A stretch of 64,000 bases of DNA from Ctenosaura bakeri (taxonomy: Eukaryota; Chordata; Lepidosauria; Squamata; Iguanidae): the NCBI GenBank assembly GCA_948474755.1, contig CAOLHI010001290.1:62001-126000 (forward strand), in the 5' to 3' direction. Position numbers and translations under genes: made by a program. The notes under the pieces were generated by a model that saw only the letters and a list, made by a program, of their open reading frames with translations, ran no database searches and was not told where the DNA came from. Of the stretch, positions 10,622 through 30,362 are shown piece after piece (position 1 is the first letter of the stretch; every line of letters starts with the position of its first letter).

Positions 10622-12086
10622 CTACCACCAATGGTGATCCTTTTCTGCCATAGAGAGATTGTGTGCTCCTAGGAAGCCCAAGGCTACGCTGAAGGCAATA
10701 GTGCTCCTGGTAGAGTCTCCCATGTCAGACAGGCTTTTGCAGAGCAGCCAGGCTGAATGTGCCAAACAGCCACGGGGCAGCTGTAGTAGTGGTGGTGGGG
10801 ACACAGGAGAAGGATCTCTCACAGATAATGGCAGTGGCATTATAGCTAACACTTAGCACCGTGTAGAAAGAAGGAACATAAACCCTTTTTGAATATCTTT
10901 TACCATGAAAACCCTACGATGAGACAATCCAAAATGAAACAAGATAATGCCAGAGGATAAGACTCGCACACTGGTTGGCACTCAGTGAGCTACCAGAGGA
11001 GAGGAGAGGACAACCAAAAGTAGCACTCTGGCTAAGGACACAAGTGGACTCAATCCAAAAGGAGATCAGTGGTTGACATGCTCAGAGGTGAAAGGAAAGT
11101 CTGAAGCTGCACAACACATACTATAGAAACATAGAACACAAGAAGCATGGATCAGGAGAAATTAGAGATAGTAAAACAAGAAATGGAAAGTATAAACATT
11201 GCAATACTCAGGGTGACGGAGCTAAAGAAGACAGGAATGGGACATTTTTGAATCAGATAATCACACAGTGTTTTTCTCAAGAAATGAAAATCTAAGAAGA
11301 AACTGGGTGGCATTACTAGTGAGGAGAGATGTAGCAAAAGCAGTTAAAGGATATAATGCAAACTCTGATGGAATTATATTAACAAGACTTCAGGGAAAGC
11401 CTATCAATATAACTATAATCCCATTTTATGCTCCAACTCCAGAGGCAGAATGAGAAGAAATGGAAAGTTTCTCAGGAGTCAAAGAGGAAATAGATCACAC
11501 ACCAAAATAGGATTTCTTGTCAATCATAGACAATTGGAATGCAAAAGAGCAGAATCAACGACTGTAGGACAATTTGGTCTAGGATCAAGAAATGAAGCAA
11601 GAGAACCACTGTTGGGAGGCCAACAGTTTGTTCATCATAAACACATTCTCCAAGCAACCCAAGAGGTGACTGTATATATTGACATCACTTGATGGCCAAT
11701 ACAGAAATCAGACTACATAATTGGAAGGAAAAGATACAGAAGCTCCATCCTCTCTACAAAAACAAGACCAGGAGCAGATTGGGTCACAGATCATGGACTG
11801 ATAATATATATATTAAAAAATGAGAGTAAAGCTAAAGAATTAATACTAAACCAATCACTGTACCAAAATACAATCTGAAGAACATTCCTGTAGAATTTAA
11901 AGATAATATAAAAAATAGGTGTTTGCTATTAAGCACAACTGACTATGACCAGAACTCTAGGCTGAAGCCAGGGACACTGTGAGGAAGGAATGCAAGAGAT
12001 ACCATCTACAGCCAGAAAGAAAGAGAAGCTTCAACAGATGACAGATGAAACTCTTCAAGCAGTTAAGGACAAAAGAGAAGCAAAAG
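10622..12086 (+). mobile_element. BovB (RTE) LINE, first part (endonuclease region)
   Basis: The plus strand reads, with frameshifts and stops, as the BovB apurinic endonuclease: EIVKQEM, then TELKKTGMGHF, NLRRNWVALLVRRDVAKAV, RLQGKPINITIIPFYAPTPE, a degraded form of the segment ending FGLGSRNEA, and KTRPGADW. It ends with EKLQQMTDETLQAVKDKREA just before an inserted palindromic element at 12087. About 500 bp of 5' sequence (10622-11120) is shared with the second copy from 61990, so it is part of the same family. It is non-functional. Confidence 0.85.
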
Positions 12087-12556
12087 TACTGTATTTACTG
12101 GCGTATAAGACACACTTTTTTCCTGAAAAATGCTCTCTGAAAATAGGGTGCATCTTATACACCAGCAAATATGGTAATACTAAAAACATAGGGAAGGGGA
12201 GGGGAGTGAAAGCAATTTTCCCTGCCCAGACAAAACAGGAAAGGAGGGGTAATGGAAGCCTTGATCTATAGGAATATAGATAGATGTTTGTACAGTTTCT
12301 TCCTACCTTCCCTTCCTCTCCTGTGCATTTTGAGTCTGCTGGGAGTTTCTGCCCAAGCAAAACAGAAAGGGAGGGGCAGTGGTATAGTACTCTTTTCATT
12401 CACCTCCTGTCCTGGTGCAACACTCTTTTCCTTCCCTTCCTTTCCTGTGCATTTTTCTCGCCAGAGAACTAAAAAAATTTTTTCCTGAAAAATATCCCTT
12501 GAAAAATGGGGTGTTTCTTATGTGCCAGTGCGTGTAATATACCAGCAAATATCGTA
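12087..12556. mobile_element. Compound palindromic MITE (copy 1), inserted in BovB
   Basis: The element starts TACTGTATTTACTGGCGTAT and ends with the complementary ATACCAGCAAATATCGTA, so it has inverted ends and probably duplicates TA. Its first 89 bp (12087-12175) are a complete foldback on their own, with ends CTTATACACCAGCAAATATGGTA. Interior segments have CCTTCCCTTCCTNTCCTGTG-type repeats. The same organisation occurs in reverse at 41018-41440. It splits a BovB copy, so it inserted later. No ORF is meaningful. Confidence 0.75.
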
Positions 12557-13035
12557 AAAGGTGGCTGAACCCTGCCCTGAATGCAGCTATTCAATGACTT
12601 ATGCACAGGAATAAGGAGAACTACTGTAATAGTCAATGCAGAGAAATACAAGATGACAACAAAGGAAAAACAAGAAACCTCTTCCACAAGATCTGAGAAA
12701 TCAAAGGGAACTTTAAAAACAAAAGTCTAGAATCTATATAACCAGTAAGGGAACACATTAACATGACCAAGTAGAAATAAAAAGATGATGGAAAGAATAC
12801 ACTGAAGACACAGATAAAAAAGATGAAATGTTGACAGATTCATTCAAGGAAGAGCCATCTGAAGATAAACCCGTACTTTTAGAAACTGAAGTGGAAACAG
12901 CACTTGGAAGAACTAGATCACCAAAAACAAGCTACAGAGACAGAATTTACTCTAGCTCTAACTAAAATTTGTCAACAAATATGGAAAACCAAACAGTATC
13001 CCACAGATCATAAATACTACTGGTTACTGCCTTGA
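12557..13035 (+). mobile_element. BovB (RTE) LINE, continuation after the insertion
   Basis: BovB similarity resumes with a linker, then LETEVETALGRTRSPKTSYRD-like sequence (the region before RT) and KICQQIWKTKQYP, corresponding to the BovB IC-QIWKT-Q-P segment. It breaks off near 13035. Frames are interrupted, so this is the second piece of the copy starting at 10622. Confidence 0.75.
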
Positions 13036-13209
13036 AATCAGGCAACCCTCCCACACCAATCAGAAATTTCATGGGGGAACGTATACATAGGAGCAAAGGA
13101 GGGAAAGTTTAAACAGCACCCAGTCCAAGTGCTCATCATATTCTAAGACTATCCTCCCTTCTAGACTTCATGTGCTATATGAAGAAAAATAAAAGCTGAA
13201 CCCCATATA

Positions 13210-13310
13210 TGGGTTCTATTTGCTACTTTATTTATTTATTTACTTATTTATTTAATTTTTTTTTACTTATTTATTTATATCCCACCTTTCCCCTGGCAAA
13301 GGATCCACCC
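13210..13310 (-). repeat. ATTT-type microsatellite with SINE-like end
   Basis: A run of TTTATTTATT units is followed by TATATCCCACCTTTCC. The complement, GGGAAAGGTGGGATATAAATAAATA, resembles the 3' end of the tRNA-type SINE at 51886-52130 (GGCGGGATACAAATAAAT), so it may be a truncated antisense SINE. Confidence 0.5.
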
Positions 13311-17030
<3,720 letters not shown>

Positions 17031-17599
17031 CTAAAGGAAAAACAAAAAAATATGTAAGAGCTTATTTTAGTAAATAGGTTGAAAATCCCTTATGCTAATA
17101 AAACACATCATTATTTTTTAAAGTGGGGCATATGCCTTAATTTTTTCTCAAATTATAACTCCACTTGTAAAACACACACAAGGTATATGGAATGCATTTC
17201 TATAAGTTCATGTGATTTGCGATGAATGTGAATTAAATATATGCCAGGCGATTTTTTAGAAGGAATATGTGGCAATGATTTGTATGTTATAGCATAATTT
17301 CCAACTATAGTTTAGAGACATCAGTATCAAAACTAAAATGGATTTGAAAACAGAGACACAAAGTAGTATGGAAAAATGAATAAGCAAGGTTGTATAAAGA
17401 TATTTGCTGAAACCAAGATATAGGGGGAAAATGACACAGTGCAGTTAAAATTTAATTCTGATTAAAGAACAAATAGAGGATGTTAAAAAAAAATTAAAAT
17501 ATTTGAAAAATGGTCAACAACACATTTTTCAAGTGTCCAGAAGCCCTGATAAGAAAAATCCTAGACTGATCAGAATATTCACAGTTTGGGATGGATTCT

Positions 17600-17960
17600 G
17601 CACAACTTTCAGCTGTAGTTATTTTTTCACAGAAAACAGCATTTTCTATTCAGAAACTAAGGTTATCTCTGCAAAAATATTATTTTCTGGGCAGGAAAAG
17701 CTATCTCTGTGTATAAAATGTATATTTGCAGATCTTTGCTGTGCAGACTTTAGAGGTGGTTGATTATCATGGAAAACAGTATTTTCTGCACAGGGAACAG
17801 CTTTTTCTATGCAAAAATATTCTTCATATTTCTTTGACCATTATTATGCATGTTATTTTCTGTGCAGAAAACACTCTGTCTTGTGTAGAAAATGCTGTTT
17901 TCTATGCAAAACAGCCATGTATGAATTTTGCACAGAATAACTCCTGAGTTATGAATATGT
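17600..17960. repeat. Degenerate array of palindromic TTTTCTGTGCAGAAAA units
   Basis: Variants of a self-complementary unit, TTTTCTNTGCAGAAAACAGC, occur at least six times: near 17625-17650, 17660-17700, 17778-17800, 17800-17825, 17850-17875 and 17885-17915. Most have a partner in the opposite orientation. No target duplication or coding content is visible; it looks like a decayed minisatellite or a collapsed foldback element in the intron 0.6 kb upstream (in gene sense) of the DKTGTLT exon. Confidence 0.55.
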
Positions 17961-18068
17961 TTCAAAAATTCTGATTTTCAAAGACTTCCTTGCAGGAAGA
18001 AGGAAATGCTAAACTTACTCATTGCTACTCTTGAGAAAAGAAAAATACTGATGAATTACTTCTGTACA

Positions 18069-18557
18069 TCTAATATATAAAAGTCAAAGTTTGTGAGTTA
18101 GTGAGTTTGTCTGGGTCAGGCAGGCGAAGACCTCATATGATTGGCTGTGTCAGGTGAGAAGACGTGATATGATTGGCTGCCTGTGAAGATTCTATGGAAT
18201 CCTGGGGTTGGAAGTTTAGGGAGGAGCCTTTAGAATTCTCAGCCAGAAAGCTCTTGAGCCTCAGGCTGGTTGCTATGGAGATGAGGCCTAGCATCAAGAA
18301 GGAGGATGGCAGTGTATTCCCTCAAAAACCCAACTTCTGTATATTAACAAATCTGAATACAGATTGGCTTGGGGAATATGAGGAAAAGTTACAGGTATTG
18401 GACAATGCAGTCTGGGAAATTAGAGACACAGGAACTCAAATCTGTGTATTTCAACAGCATCTAATTCCTAAGGTAAGGTAAGGTCATTCCTAAGGTATTT
18501 CTAACAAGTATTACTTATAAGAAAATAAAATCCCAGGAACGTCGGGCATATACTCTA
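18069..18557 (+). mobile_element. Non-autonomous Helitron-like element
   Basis: The element begins TCTAATATATAAAAGTCAAA and ends with a short GC hairpin (CCC ... CGGG) followed about ten bases later by CTAG. It is preceded by A and followed by T, the A|T insertion site of Helitrons, with no target duplication. It is 489 bp with no Rep/helicase coding. A piece around 18196-18230 (GGAATCCTGGGGTTGGAAGT) resembles the middle of the hAT-like foldbacks elsewhere in the window. Confidence 0.65.
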
Positions 18558-22459
<3,902 letters not shown>

Positions 22460-22624
22460 CTGCTTTGCCAATTTGGACAGCCAATTTAGTCAGTTTCCCC
22501 TGGAGGACAGATTTTTCTTTCTTATGCATGTTAGCCTTCCTCTTGTCTTTATCATCTCCTTCTCCACCTTCTGCACTCTTCAGTGGCTGCATTTCCATTG
22601 CAGCAGCACCATCCTGCTGTTTGG
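22460..22624 (-). CDS. ATP2B2: ATP2B2 exon: lipid-responsive loop leading to transmembrane segment 3
   Basis: This 165-nt exon encodes [20 protein letters not shown], a charged stretch with [20 protein letters not shown], then [13 protein letters not shown], ending in the split glycine that opens transmembrane segment 3. The acceptor AG is at 22625-22626 and the donor GTATGA starts at 22459. The basic stretch is the acidic-phospholipid-sensitive region between the actuator domain and segment 3 of PMCAs. [12 protein letters not shown] identifies PMCA2 rather than the other three isoforms. The only visible difference from mammals is a slightly longer run of D and K residues in the middle. Confidence 0.95.
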
Positions 22625-23097
22625 CTAGATGGATGGGGGGAAATTATTTAAGAATGTTAGTATCACTCCTTAGGCATCACTTAAAAATAAAGATCTCTGG
22701 AGTTAAATCTGCATTTTCTGAAGAACATGTATTCCTTAGAAAACAATTAACAACCTGGATTATTGTTATAGAGCCATAAATATCTAACCATTTTTCAGTC
22801 CCATGTTATTTTTGGTATGGGACTTTAGGTATAATACACAGAGAGATGTTTTTGCTTCTCTGGATGCAGGATAAAACACAGCAACAGTGCAGTAAATGTA
22901 TGAATTTAGATGCAGTCTTTTATGAATAGAAATAAACCTTTATCATTAGCATTTTTCCTGTAAAGAACTACTGTTCCCTCCAGCACAATGTACGATTTAG
23001 TCTTAGCACAGATGCACTTAACAAAATGAGGAAGGAGTTGAGTCTAGTACAGTATGTATAGCATATCTGGATTAGATCAGAAGGCAATGGCCTGTCT

Positions 23098-23225
23098 CAT
23101 AAGATGTTTTTAAGCAAAGGCTGGATGGATACAAAGCAGCATAACACATGTACTAAGAAACTGGGTCTCCTGTAACACCAGGAATTTGGACAGGATGATC
23201 TCTGAGGTATCTTCCAACTATAGGA
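23098..23225 (+). mobile_element. CR1 LINE 3' end fragment
   Basis: AAGCAAAGGCTGGATGG, then TTTGGACAGGATGATCTCTG and AGGTATCTTCCAACTATAGG follow the order of the CR1 3' untranslated end (CR1: AAG-GGCTGGATGG ... GACTGGATGACC ... TCTTCCAACTCTA). It is old and has no coding. Confidence 0.6.
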
Positions 23226-24732
23226 AAAGGATCCAGCCCCAGTAAACATCCTTCCATTGATAAACTGATGGAAATCCTTTCTCTTCATTCCAGCCACACA
23301 GTTCATCAGTGGAAGAATATTGGTTTGCTAATGGCCACTAATAAGGTAATTATCACCTTTTTTTGGCATATCAAGTCCCTCTGACCGCAGTGACTGTAAT
23401 TGGCTGTCCATGAAAGATGAAGTGAAATTCATATGTTGAAGTGAGCTGCATATGTCACAATAAAATTGGTTAATGTTTAAGAGTCCCACAGACACTTAAG
23501 AATATGTGAGCTTTTAAAAATAATAAATGTGTAATAACAACAAGATATGACACTGACTAATTTCTTTATATCAGTCAGTTGAACAGTTGATAGTTTGATA
23601 GTTGATTATAGACTGATAGTTCCCTAGTTTGATTAATCTATCCCACACATTTATTATAAGTGCAATAATATAAATGCTCTAGGGAGAATGCACTGTAAAC
23701 TTTCATTGAAAAGTCCCACTCAAAATGGATGGGAGATGTGCAAGATCCCATCTGCAATCTTTGCATTGTTTTGCTCAGATGTTTCCAGTGCTCAGTGTCT
23801 AACAGTTACTGATCAAGTACACAGTACTTGTGCTTCTGATCTCCCAAGAATAATGATAAACAGGAATGATTACATTAATGTAGCTTCCAAATAAGAAATT
23901 ATTTTATTATATATTATAGTATATATATTTTAATATAATTGAGTCTCTCAACTCACAAGCCTATTTTCATAGTCTTTTTCTTATGATGTGTGTTTGTGTA
24001 CACAAAAGCATATTCAGTTTTTCTATATTGCTTACATTCTCTCTGCAAAGCAAAAATCATGACAAAACACTCCCATCAGACCAAGAAAGTAAAACAATAT
24101 TAAATGAGAAGGAGAAAATTATTTGTTAAAGAAAGGAACATTTCTAGAATAAAGACACTGCTTGTTGGGTACAATCCCCTGCATCCACTGTTCTTGTGGA
24201 TTTCTGCCCACAATGGTAAACAGTTCTTACATGATAAAATTCACTAAACTGCAGCTTTTAAAGGAAACCTTAATGCTGCTAGAATACCTTAAAGAGAACA
24301 CTATCAGGATTTTCTGCTGCACAAGCACTTCACAATAATAACAAAAGCACAGTGTGCAGCAGAGTATAGGACAGGAATAGGAGCATGAGCACCAGACACC
24401 TGCACCTAGCAGGGCATGGCAGGCTCCACAGGGGCTACCATGCCTCATAACACCACCTCCTCCTTTTTAATGGTCCCCACAAATAATATAAGTGTCATAC
24501 CAGGTAGTCAGAGGAGCTACCACTAGCTGAGAGGCACTAGGAAAAAGAAAAGTGACAGCAGTGGCAATAAGCTCCCTTACCCAGCAGTTATCTTGGCTGG
24601 AAAAATATGAGACAACCAGAGCTGTGCTGATTTCAATGCCACTATGCAATCTTCATTTGGCTCATCAATACACTCACCCTGAGTAAGCTTGGGGAAGTAG
24701 TCAGCAGGTTAAGTTCTGGTGGGAGGGAGACT

Positions 24733-24891
24733 GAGGCCATTTCTGCACTAGAGTGTTATAGTGCTATTATTCCACTTTCAACATCCTCTGGAATCCTGGG
24801 GTTTGCAGTTTACGGAGGGGCCTTTGCGGATTCCATAGGATGTGGAAAGTGGAATAACAGCACTATAACAGTCTAGTGTGGAAATGGTCTG
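24733..24891. mobile_element. hAT-like foldback MITE (copy A)
   Basis: A nearly perfect 159-bp foldback: left arm GAGGCCATTTCTGCACTAGA, TGTTATAGTGCTATTATTCC; right arm is its complement ending GAAATGGTCTGA. The centre contains GGAATCCTGGGGTTTGCAGT and the complement GGATTCCATAGGATG. The same centre is found at 30363, 30873 and 52552. It has no coding capacity. Confidence 0.75.
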
Positions 24892-25562
24892 AGGTGCAAC
24901 TCCAAAATCAATGGTCAGAGATTGAGAAGTCACTTTTAAGAAGAATGAATACAGCACTATGTTAAGGACCCCCATAACTGAGTAGTGGTAAGATGGTGTT
25001 CTCATAGATCCAGAGCATCGTCTTAATTCTGCTTCATTATAGGTGGCTTCAGTGTAGTGTTACATCCTATCTTCTTAAGAAGAAAGGTCTTGGCCTTTGC
25101 TATGAACACAGCTCACAGTTCTGTCTGCTGCTGGCCTCAACTATGAGCAACTACCATCAAATATTCAGGACACAGCAATGGACAGATACAATTTAAGAAA
25201 ACTGGGTTATGACAACTCCACCTTGATGGAATCACCATACTGGAATTCTCTGGTCTGTGACTTCAGCTATCAAAGTTTAAACAGGGCAAGCAACTACGTG
25301 CAAAGCATCTCTTTCACGTATGCTTACTTCAGAAATTTCCAAATTTGTGTCTGCAGACAGCTATCTGGGAAAGCAAAAAACACAAGTTTCTTGTATCATT
25401 TGATGTTCCGGAAAAGATAGGTTATTTCCTATGGTCACAGAAATTTAAAGCATTGACTGCCATTTTCAAACTACATCCCCTCTTGGATTTTCCTACTAGT
25501 ATACTTGCTGAACGAAACTTAAGTACATTTTCAAAATCCTCCTTAATATGAAAGAAGGTTAC

Positions 25563-25604
25563 CTTTATTCTGGTTGTTTTCCATATTTCCATCCTGCATT
25601 TTGC
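25563..25604 (-). CDS. ATP2B2: ATP2B2 site A micro-exon 3 (42 nt)
   Basis: This 42-nt exon encodes GKMQDGNMENNQNK when joined in phase 1, close to the 14-residue mammalian exon I recall as GKMQDGNVDASQSK. The length is identical. The acceptor AG is at 25605-25606 and the donor GTAACC starts at 25562. This is the exon used alone in the x splice form and with the other two in the w form. The upstream intron end has only a short pyrimidine tract, as expected for a cassette. Divergence is confined to the C-terminal half of the insert. Confidence 0.88.
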
Positions 25605-26678
25605 CTATATTGTAAAAATGGTGACAAACAACAAAGAAACAGACAGTAAACCATCAGTACATACAGACAGTACACGACAAGGAGGAATTTAAACAAACAA
25701 ACAAAAAAAGCACCAACAAAAGTTATGAGCATGTTTCAAAGAAATTTTTAGTGCAAATTGTTGTGATGGATTTATATGCATGAACAAGCTTCCAGGACAA
25801 AAAATTACAACAGTTTATCCTTTTACCACTTATGCCTCCTCCATTGTCACAATGACAGAAAGTCATAGGAATTTAAGGGAAAGATTATTTCTAAAATACA
25901 GCCCATAAAATTATACTTCTACATGATCTAAGCCACCATTTTTCAATCTACACTTGGCATACTTTCTGTGTTCACTTACTTGCTACAGAATCCCTTACAT
26001 TTTCAAGCTTCTCAAACATATTCTGAAGTACTCTCAGTTTGCATGGACTGCTGACCAGCCTCGCCTGAAGCAACTGTGAACTATGTGTCAAGAAAAACTG
26101 AGCTAGATTGTGGACACTGGACACAAGCTCAGCTAGGCATCAGATTCGGAGCATGGCCACTCACATCTATTAAAAAGGCAGAACTCAGACAGGCATAGAT
26201 CCAATACATCTGCCTCCGTTCTGTTTAATCAGAGTAGAACTGCCTGCCCACAGACCACAGTCATGGTTCAAGGAGAAAAGAGACTCATTGTGAGACACAG
26301 AACAGAAGCAAATAGTTTCAGTGGTGATAATGCCATTCTCCCCTCTCCAAGCAGACCCGGCCAGCTTTCTGATGCCTGCAGTGTCTCCTCTCACTGGAGG
26401 CTGAACCAGAAGAGCTTTGATTCTCAGCTGAAATTGCTACTGGCATTGTTAATTGGGAACCATGGGACTTCTAGTTAAACTTTCATGCTCCTCAGCAGGA
26501 GAAAAAAATACAGCCAGTGTTTCTACATGGGCAATATGGGATGGATGGATCTGTCTGTTTCAGTTTTCCATTCTTCAAATGCAAATTCACTTCACTTCAA
26601 ATTATCAGTTTTTTTAAAAAGTCTCATACAGTGTTTCATTCCAAATATTCAGAATTTGGAAGTTAATTTTTAAAAAGT

Positions 26679-26894
26679 GTGCGTGTATACACCTTCAAGT
26701 CACCTGTTGACTTATGATAACTCTATTCATTTCACACAGTTTTCTTAAGCAAGCAATACTCAGACGTGATTTTGCCACCTCTGCCTACAGCACCTGGTAG
26801 TTGTTGGCAGTCTTCCATCCAAGTGCTAACCAGAACTGACACAATTTAGCTTCCGAAATCAGATGGGATCTGGTGCCTTTACGGTATTTGGGCC
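26679..26894 (-). mobile_element. 5S rRNA-derived SINE with BovB-like tail (copy 1)
   Basis: On the minus strand the head follows 5S rRNA: CATCTGATTTCGGAAGCTAA, then GGTTAGCACTTGGATGGAAG and AGGTGCTGTAGGC, covering the 5S internal promoter region. The tail has GACTTGAAGG before a GT/AC-rich end, as in BovB 3' ends. A perfect 12-bp target duplication (TTTTTAAAAAGT at 26667-26678 and 26895-26906) shows it inserted by LINE-type retroposition. Confidence 0.88.
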
Positions 26895-26906
26895 TTTTTA
26901 AAAAGT

Positions 26907-29900
26907 AATGCATTAAAATTTGCTCTTACTTTTGAGGAGAGATGGTATGTTTGATGAGAAAGTTACTGCTACCTGCTTTATGAATAACATTTTACTAATC
27001 CAATAATTTTCTGTTATCACTAACATTTGTAAATTTAAATATACCTAAAAATAGGAAAAAATAGTAAAAAATGCCCACTAATTTCTAAAATGAGTAAATA
27101 TTGCTCATTAACAAACAAGCTGTTAACAGTCTTTAATCTTGTTTGCAAAAAATAACATAGTTACGTCTAACTCCCCATGTAGTATGTTACAGCATGGTTA
27201 CCTATAATGTATTACTTCCAAATTCAGCATATATTAATATTTTAATTTTTAAAATTCCACTTGCATATTTGTACATATTTTGGGGCATTTCTCCCATTAC
27301 ATACATTTCCGTACTAAATTTTGCTCATTGTTTGAAATGTTACATGAAATTTTCCAAGCTATTCTTTCAACATACTGCATTTAAAAACTTTATTTGCACT
27401 AACATATACTTTTAAAAAACAATAACCAAAAGTCTTATGTCACCTTAAAAACTAACTAGTTTTATTTTGCATAAGCTACAAATAAGCAAACATACAATCT
27501 ACAGCATGCTTCATTTACAAGACAGTCCATTAATTGTTATGCCAAATAATATTTGCTTTGCTTTTAAAGTATCACAAAACTTCACTGTCTTTGCTGCAAA
27601 GAAATTAATATTCTTGTGAAAACATAAGCATTTTTGTGTGCACCTTTTCCTAATGCATTTTCCCTATGTACTTTCATTTCAGTGTGCACCTTACTTTATC
27701 CCTTTTTGTTTCCAATGAAGAACTCGATTGCAAAACTCAAAAAAAGTGACAGTGTTAAAGGGTAACTAAGTTTTCATCCACACTGGTTTGAATGTGTGGA
27801 GTTAGCTAAATTCATATTAAAATGCAAATCAACCAAATTTCAGCTCTACCCTATTTTTTGGAGGGGGCAGACTACCTTTCCTAAAGTCAACTACAGGCTT
27901 CCCTCACTTATTTGACAGATTAGGGACTTGAAAAGTGGAATCCACGTATTTTACTGTAGGGAGCATGAAGGACTTACGGAGGCTCACTAGGGACCGACCA
28001 TGCGCTCACTGCTTATAAAGCCTCTCAGCCAGCTTAGCGCCTTTCCCCCAGTCTCAATTTGCTTTGGAAGCATGCATATGCAAGTGGTCCCAAGAAAGCC
28101 TCCATTGGCAAGAAGAACTGTCAAAAGAGCAGAATCCTATAAAATTAATGGAGTTTGTCAGAAACAATGAGTCATCAGATAACAAAGTGTTTAAAGGCAG
28201 GGGATTCCTCTGTTTCCTGTATCTCCTATTCAGGTAAGCTGAAGTATGTTGCCTAATTATCCATTTGAACAGCCTCTGTCAAATTCCCAAAGAATCCTAA
28301 GTGTGTGGAGAATGAAAATTACATATTTAAACACAAATATTTTCCTAAATGAGAAGACTTTCTACAGTCATTGCCATACAGTTGTAGAAAACCAAGAAAC
28401 TATTCAGATTGACACAAACTGACTTCTTTTAGCAGAATTATGACAAATGTGATGCAATTATGATTTTGCACTATAATGTAACAGTGGGCTAGGAGAGGAG
28501 CTGATAGCTACTGGTGCAGTTTATTTCAGTCTGAAAGTCCAATAATCACATGCATTTCTATTCCTGACAAATTTGATTGCTTAAATCAACATTGTCTATG
28601 ATTACTAAGATTATAAATGACCAAGAAAAATAAACAAACATTTAAGTCTAATATTAAGATGCAGAGGAACATGACCGCAGTTAAAATCCTTAGTAATATT
28701 CAGTTCTTGTGATCACAGTGTCAGATGACTAGATATTTGGAGCAGATAAAATGTCCTGCAAACAAAACAGTTAGAATCAACCCAGTCTGGTGACTTCCCA
28801 GAGAATACTATGCGTACAGAATCTTCACCTATGCAGTAGTTATTTCAAGAGAGGAAGCAGCTATAAATGTACATTTCTTTTCAGATACTTACCTGCTCCC
28901 TCCATTGAAATGAATGTGTCAGCATCCAGCATGCATATTACAAGCTTTATGGGCATATATATGCCCTGGGATCAGAAAATAAATCTATACTCAATTATTA
29001 TACATATTAGAGATTAGCACTTCCTAAATGGGTATAAATGTTTCAATTTACAAAGGACCATTCATTTCCTATCTTTTATCACAAAACTATTTTCCATTAT
29101 TCAGAATACTATTCAGAACATAACAGATTCTAAAATACAATGTCTAATTTTAATGAAATCCTTTTTTCTAATACAAATAGCATTTTTTTAAAAAAAGTGA
29201 TAATTTAAAATTATCATTAAATTTTATCTGTTTATCCTGTGTTTTTTCTTAGAATATGTGAATATGTGCTAAAGAACAAGGTTTTATAAGAAATTTAAAG
29301 GGGATAATGGAAACACAAGTACTTTATTTATATAAGAACTCCCAGTTTTGCAAATTAGGTGTTCCAGTGGCAGGGCAGCATAGGCAGGTGTCTAGTCTGT
29401 GATCCTGGAGATACAGGTAGGAACTACAGTGATGTTACCACAATATCACAGGGGCTACAGGTCTGATACAATTTGACATAAGAACAACAGATCTGGGACT
29501 TGGGGTGGGGGGAGCATGTACACCTCCTTTTGCAATTTTATATTATAAAAAATTGAGCCATTTTCAGTATTAAAATACACCTGTATTTTAAAAGCACACT
29601 TCCTGTTATGAAACATTAAGCAACTATACAGCTATTTATTTCATGCAGATATTTACTTATGTTGGGATTTACTACATCAACTAGAAACATAAATCACGAT
29701 GTGTTGCATTATGTCTTTCTTAGGACACATAGCTGTTTGTTGCTCTGTGTGTGATATAAGGGGTGAACTGTAAAAAAAATCAGTGTCACTAGCTGTTACC
29801 AATCTACAGGAAATGATGAGCACATTTTGTGTACTCTGTATGTTCAGTGTAAATGGAATGCATATTTTTGCTTTTACATAAAAAGAATACTCCGTAACAT

Positions 29901-30362
29901 ACATGGATGGTTTCAATGAAATACACTCTGTGTTTTGTTGCAAATTTCACCAGAATAAACCTGCATTCTGAAAACACACAAAGTAAGCACATTTCCATTC
30001 AGCCTTAGCAAGCTGATAATATTTTGATGGATTTCAGTGATGGACACATAACAGCAGCAATTACTGAAGCCCAAAACCAACTGCTAGCCCAGTTGGAGAG
30101 TAGAGCCATTGAATAAATACAACTTTTATACTGACTGACCAAGTTCCTTTGATTCAATGGATCTACTCTAGTCATGACTACTGATTTAGGCCAGGTTTTT
30201 GGAGTGGGGTTAATATTAGAAAACCTAGCTTCCAAAGACTGCCTCCATTCATCTTATATTATTTCACTTTACCAACAAAAGGTATCATGAAGTCTTGTCC
30301 ATGTATTCTACCTTTCATCTGCTTCTTGTCCCTCATTCTATATTACAAAGTATCAATTACCA
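26907..30362. other. ATP2B2 intron, largely unassigned
   Basis: AT-rich intron. Around 27888-28100, CAGGCTTCCCTCACTTATTT resembles the inverted-repeat end of Tigger-like DNA elements, but the other end is not identified. No exon was found. Confidence 0.45.
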
